From NCBI GenBank assembly GCA_018334595.1, contig JAGXLQ010000036.1, forward strand, positions 1 through 9,862: a stretch of 9,862 bases of DNA, given 5' to 3'. The stretch's first letter is position 1; the number at the start of each line of letters is the position of its first letter. The DNA is from Candidatus Bipolaricaulota bacterium. Its GTDB lineage: Bacteria > Bipolaricaulota > Bipolaricaulia > M55B111. Below, piece by piece: positions 7,377-9,862 of the stretch. The notes under the pieces were generated by a model. That model was not told the DNA's origin. It searched no databases and saw nothing but the letters and a program-made list of their open reading frames with translations. A program made the position numbers and the translations under genes.

Positions 7377-7456
7377 CACAAACTCAGAAAAAAAAGACGA
7401 AGGCTCGAGGAGGAAAAAAGAACCAGTTTTGCTGCATTTTTCCCGACCCAACGAGT

Positions 7457-7465
7457 AAAGGAGGT
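7457..7465 (+). promoter_or_regulatory. Strong ribosome binding site setting a TTG start
   Basis: AAAGGAGGT matches the 16S rRNA tail over 9 bases and lies 4 nt before TTG 7470. This supports an unusual TTG start rather than any later codon. No clear promoter is visible in 7377-7456, a purine-rich stretch. Confidence 0.8.
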
Positions 7466-7469
7466 ATCA

Positions 7470-8381
7470 TTGGACTTGAGAAACAACTCACTCATCTGGC
7501 TCACCGTAATCGCCCTGGGTTTAACTATCTCTCTATCCGGTTTCTCCGTGATGGCGGATGAGTACGGACAGACGGTAAACTTTGGCGTCGTCCCCTGGTC
7601 AGAATCGCTCGCCCTGGGAGGGCTAATCGAGTACCTGCTGGAAACAGAAATAGGGATACACGTGGAGGTCACGAACCCGAACATCGGTACCGCGTACAAC
7701 GACGTGAAGAATAAAAGACTGGACCTGATGATTGAAGCCTGGCTGCCAAGGACACATGAAAACTACTGGAACAGGGTATCCAGGTACGTCTTGAATTTCG
7801 GGCCTGCTTACGAGGATGCGGGACTGACCTGGGCGGTGCCGGACTACGTATACGAAACAGGGGTTAAATCAGTGGTGGACCTGGGCGACCCGGAGGTCAA
7901 GGAGAAACTCGACGGAAAGATTACCGGAATAGATCCACATTCCGGAATTATGCAACACTCGAAACTGATGATAGAAAAAGAATACCCCGAACTGAAGGGA
8001 TACAAGTTAGTTGAAGGAACGGACGCCGGGATGGCAGAAAAACTAGACAATGCCATTAACGAGGAAGAGTGGATTGTAGTAACTCTCTGGGCACCTCACG
8101 ATGCCTATGCAATATACGATCTTCACGCCCTTGAAGAACCAAAAAACGTCCTGGGCGGTGAGGAACACATCAGCATCATCGCCCGTCAGGATTTTATGAC
8201 GCTCTTTCCCAACGAGATAAGCGAATTCTTAAGCAGGTTCCACCTGCCCTTTGAGATGGAGATGGAACTCACGGGATACTACAACGACCTAGGAAACGCT
8301 TACGCGGCAGGGCAAAAGTTCGCGGAGAACCATCCAAATTTAGTCGACTACTGGGTAAATGGACCGTCGGCGATAGAGTAG
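7470..8381 (+). CDS. proX: Glycine betaine/proline ABC transporter substrate-binding protein (ProX/OpuAC), copy 2
   Basis: A 303-residue paralogue of the preceding binding protein, collinear from VNFGVVPWSESLALGGLIE (36-54) to LVDYWVNGPS (291-300). A signal peptide (hydrophobic 8-27, cleavage likely after A29, VMA before D30) again lacks a lipobox cysteine. The candidate ligand-cage tryptophans W43, W91, W100, W121, W201 and W207 match copy 1, so it also should bind a betaine. Differences near the conserved blocks (for example LWAPHDAYAIYD against LWKPHFAFARFD, and GIDPHSGIMQHSK against GIDPGAGLMQHSE) could shift affinity or specificity. The start is TTG behind a near-perfect ribosome site. 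No separate ATPase or permease accompanies it, so it probably delivers ligand to the same importer. The stop is TAG, the only amber stop among the complete genes here. The paralogue ends at the same point, so the TAG is a genuine stop. Confidence 0.9.
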   Translation: MDLRNNSLIWLTVIALGLTISLSGFSVMADEYGQTVNFGVVPWSESLALGGLIEYLLETEIGIHVEVTNPNIGTAYNDVKNKRLDLMIEAWLPRTHENYWNRVSRYVLNFGPAYEDAGLTWAVPDYVYETGVKSVVDLGDPEVKEKLDGKITGIDPHSGIMQHSKLMIEKEYPELKGYKLVEGTDAGMAEKLDNAINEEEWIVVTLWAPHDAYAIYDLHALEEPKNVLGGEEHISIIARQDFMTLFPNEISEFLSRFHLPFEMEMELTGYYNDLGNAYAAGQKFAENHPNLVDYWVNGPSAIE

Positions 8382-8395
8382 ACTGGCTATCGATT

Positions 8396-8433
8396 TATAA
8401 CTTATTTTGATTATATAACTTATAAAAGTTATA
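8396..8433. repeat. TATAACTT repeats after the last binding protein
   Basis: TATAACTTAT occurs directly at 8396-8405 and 8414-8423, and AAGTTATA, the inverted form, at 8426-8433. The second and third copies form an 8-bp AT-rich stem with a 4-nt loop (8414-8433), 18 bp ahead of the terminator. The role is unknown; it may be an mRNA 3'-end structure or a protein-binding site. Confidence 0.5.
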
Positions 8434-8451
8434 GCCTCAAGGTTCACCCAC

Positions 8452-8481
8452 AAGTGGAGGTGGCAACACCTCCACTTTTTT
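8452..8481 (+). terminator. Strong intrinsic terminator ending the transporter cluster
   Basis: A perfect 11-bp stem, AAGTGGAGGTG (8452-8462) with CACCTCCACTT (8467-8477), is closed by a GCAA (GNRA) tetraloop and followed by a T run (8476-8481). It ends transcription about 70 bp after the second binding-protein gene. Confidence 0.93.
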
Positions 8482-8521
8482 CATTTGTGTGGGAAAATAT
8501 CGACCTTCCTTCCGTTAACTT

Positions 8522-8876
8522 CCCCAGTCAGGGGGTTCCATTTACCTCCACAATTGCCCCAACTACTTTCCAAGGACCTTAGACGGGGGTTTACCCGTGA
8601 TTTTGGTTGGATATAGGTTTAAAAGATTTATTCGCCATGAACAGACTAATCAACCACCAGGTTGCTCATACCAAAGCAACCTGGTTCACATTTGTACCCC
8701 GTACTACAGCGGAGGCAAACCTCCGCGGACGTCTATCTGGCAGAACCGTCGGCCCGAGCCAACCGTCCAAACGGTCTGAGCCGTCTTAACGGACCAACAG
8801 CATAATGCGATTGATTCTCCGCCGGACACCTCTATTTTTAAAACTAACTTCAGGGATAGACGCGGTTGTACCCGCG
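8522..8876. repeat. Cluster of short GC-rich hairpins
   Basis: Perfect inverted repeats occur at 8522-8534 (CCCC/GGGG), 8583-8598 (ACGGG/CCCGT), 8656-8685 (11-bp stem ACCAGGTTGCT/AGCAACCTGGT, 8-nt loop), 8709-8726 (GCGGAGG/CCTCCGC, loop CAAA), 8762-8775 (ACCGT/ACGGT, loop CCAA) and 8861-8876 (CGCGG/CCGCG). None is followed by a T run, so they are not intrinsic terminators on the + strand. The 11-bp stem is the least likely to be chance. Confidence 0.45.
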
Positions 8877-9319
8877 GAGTTGGCAGCGTGTAAGAGTCGT
8901 CGGAGTTTATTTAGCACATGCAAATTAGATGTCCGTTACGCTGCCCGGACCAAAAAGCAAAACAACACTTAGTACTTACATGACGCCTGGCCCATACCTG
9001 CCCTCCCCTTCCGGGCGGGACTTGTAACAGAACCGTTTCAGACACAAGTTACTTTCACCAAGTACTCGAGGCCAGCAACGCCATTAAGAGGTCACACCCT
9101 ACACCAAATGTCTCTCACCACACCTTCTCCCGTAAACTTTCAAGGAAGCTAACTGACTCCGCCTTTTTCTCGAGTCGCACTGCTCATTTACGATACTTCA
9201 GATGGAAAAAGGTTTCGAATTGATTGATTGGGAACTCTCATCCGACCATGCATCACAATCGTGTAGCCACCGAGCACGAAGGGATGCTTATTAGTACGTT
9301 TTAACGGTTCTAACCTGCA

Positions 9320-9354
9320 ACCGGAAAAGGATTAACCGGAAGTGATTACCGGAA
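9320..9354 (+). repeat. Three direct copies of ACCGGAA
   Basis: Copies lie at 9320-9326, 9335-9341 and 9348-9354, spaced 15 and 13 bp. The last two share the longer context GATTA(A)CCGGAA. Iterated short motifs can be protein-binding sites, but no known operator or iteron set is recognised. Confidence 0.4.
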
Positions 9355-9503
9355 AAACTACAAAACAAAAGATTTCACACTTGAAATTGGGAGCCCTTTT
9401 AGGGACGCTGGATATTTCATGCTAATTTGAGCAGCCATTCACCACCAGTGAGTGTCCCAGAATGCACGGCAATTTCAGTACGCGAAATCCTTTCGTAAAA
9501 AAC

Positions 9504-9532
9504 TTGACATATTTTTTCACTTTTGATAAGAT
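9504..9532 (+). promoter_or_regulatory. Sigma-70-type promoter of the second regulator
   Basis: A perfect -35 box TTGACA (9504-9509), a 17-bp spacer and a -10 box TAAGAT (9527-9532). The start point should be near 9539, about 30 nt ahead of the coding region. The core resembles the promoter at 999-1027, including the T-rich run right after the -35 box. Confidence 0.78.
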
Positions 9533-9543
9533 AACTTTTAGTG

Positions 9544-9562
9544 AGTATTCAACCTGTATACT
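9544..9562. promoter_or_regulatory. Inverted repeat downstream of the second regulator promoter
   Basis: AGTAT (9544-9548) and ATACT (9558-9562) are separated by 9 bp just after the predicted transcription start. The right arm is part of GTATAC, itself a palindrome and similar to GntR-type operator cores. An autoregulatory operator is plausible but the arms are short. Confidence 0.35.
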
Positions 9563-9568
9563 AATATT

Positions 9569-9862
9569 ATGTTAATTCTTACAAAGCTCCAACAAGATAA
9601 TGAAATCTACTCGACGTTAAGAGAGAGGATCATTTTTGTCGACTATGAACCCGGTCATCCATTAAGCGAGCAAAAAATGGCCGATAAATTCGGCTGCTCA
9701 AGGGTTCCAGTTAGAGAGGCGTTGATTCTATTAAAGGTCGAGGGGCTAGTAACTGTGGTGGCAAACCAAGGGACGTTTGTAAGCGACGTGAGTCTTCGCT
9801 ATTTAAAGGACAACTTTATTATTCGAAGCAAGCTCGCCAAAGTCCTTGGCAAGTTAGCAGCG
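9569..9862 (+). CDS. GntR-family transcriptional regulator, FCD-like, 5' part only (cut by window end)
   Basis: The first 98 codons are visible and the gene runs off the right edge. The winged-helix domain is clear: DYEPG (24-28), CSRVPVREAL (42-51), VEGLVTVV (56-63) and QGTFVSDVS (66-74), leading into what should be an FCD effector domain. It is a paralogue of the regulator at 270-899. The pattern DYEPG, RxPxRE, EGLxTxV, GTxVSxVS, LxDxFxxRS and GKLAA is shared in the same order and spacing. ATG 9569 is the first clear start after an in-frame stop at 9542-9544; no Shine-Dalgarno sequence precedes it, similar to the weak site of the first regulator. Codons are more AT-rich than in the central genes. 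It could control the locus to the left, its own promoter, or an operon beyond the window. Confidence 0.88.
   Translation, partial: MLILTKLQQDNEIYSTLRERIIFVDYEPGHPLSEQKMADKFGCSRVPVREALILLKVEGLVTVVANQGTFVSDVSLRYLKDNFIIRSKLAKVLGKLAA

Larger units (their letters stand above)
8482..9503. other. About 1 kb without a supportable gene
   Basis: All six frames are repeatedly closed and no stretch shows a ribosome site, a family motif or the Asp/Glu-rich coding style of the neighbours. The longest frames (about 60 codons, overlapping, near 8597-8789) run through hairpins and have no ribosome site. No tRNA, rRNA or CRISPR structure is seen. The stretch contains several short hairpins (8522-8876), a hairpin at 8997-9019 with a 7-bp stem, and the ACCGGAA triple repeat (9320-9354). 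It may be a decayed gene, a mobile-element remnant or an unrecognised non-coding RNA locus; the sequence does not decide between these. Confidence 0.5.

Noticed and set aside
8382..8582. Frame stays open for 66 codons after the TAG stop of the second binding protein, ending in another TAG; possible amber read-through (pyrrolysine)
   Set aside because: The paralogous first copy ends at the same aligned point, the extension runs through the AT repeats and a perfect intrinsic terminator, and the translated extension has no recognisable domain. The open frame is most likely chance.
8597..8789. Two overlapping frames of about 60 codons on the + strand
   Set aside because: No ribosome site at either start, they pass through several perfect hairpins, and the translations show no domain or the acidic bias of the neighbours.
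9200..9230. tRNA T-loop-like sequence (GGTTTCGAATT)
   Set aside because: No matching acceptor stem, D-arm or anticodon arm could be built around it.
9191..9331. 47-codon open stretch on the - strand with a protein-like look (for example HPFVLGGYTIVMHGR)
   Set aside because: It is flanked by stops, has no start with a ribosome site, and a stretch this long is expected by chance in 1 kb over six frames. A decayed gene cannot be excluded without a translated search.

Overview
The window carries a betaine (quaternary amine) uptake and demethylation locus from an anaerobic bacterium. All complete genes lie on the + strand. Coding GC is moderate to high, Shine-Dalgarno sequences (GGAGG) are strong on the structural genes, promoters are sigma-70-like (TTGACA, 17-bp spacer), and TTG and GTG starts occur. 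Proteins are rich in Asp and Glu, which hints at a halophile. Both solute-binding proteins have signal peptides without a lipobox cysteine, which favours a diderm with a periplasm. A halophilic anaerobe (Halanaerobiales-like or an uncultured hypersaline lineage) fits, but the taxon cannot be fixed from this sequence.

Layout. 1-269: non-coding, with small dyads and two competing stems. 270-899: a GntR/FCD-family regulator. 999-1045: a near-consensus promoter whose predicted start point is covered by a perfect 16-bp palindrome, a likely operator. 1079-2536 and 2546-3994: two tandem MttB-superfamily (COG5598) methyltransferases without in-frame amber codons, so of the non-pyrrolysine type typified by the glycine betaine methyltransferase MtgB. 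4006-4038: an intrinsic terminator with a UACG loop. 4089-7297: an ABC importer of the ProU/OpuA type (ATPase, permease, binding protein). 7340-7376: a second intrinsic terminator. 7470-8381: a second, paralogous binding protein. 8452-8481: a third strong terminator. 8482-9503: about 1 kb with no supportable gene but several short hairpins and a triple 7-bp repeat. 9504-9862: a promoter, a dyad, and the 5' part of a second GntR-type regulator related to the first.

Likely joint function. The binding proteins capture a betaine outside the membrane, the permease/ATPase pair imports it, and the two methyltransferases move a methyl group from it to a corrinoid protein. The GntR protein probably controls the mttB promoter through the 16-bp palindrome. 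The corrinoid protein, the corrinoid:tetrahydrofolate methyltransferase and the reductive activase needed to finish the pathway are not in this window. The two internal terminators suggest graded expression of methyltransferases, transporter and second binding protein. The unusual points are the twin methyltransferases, the twin binding proteins separated by a terminator, the paired regulators with similar promoters, and the unexplained 1-kb gap.
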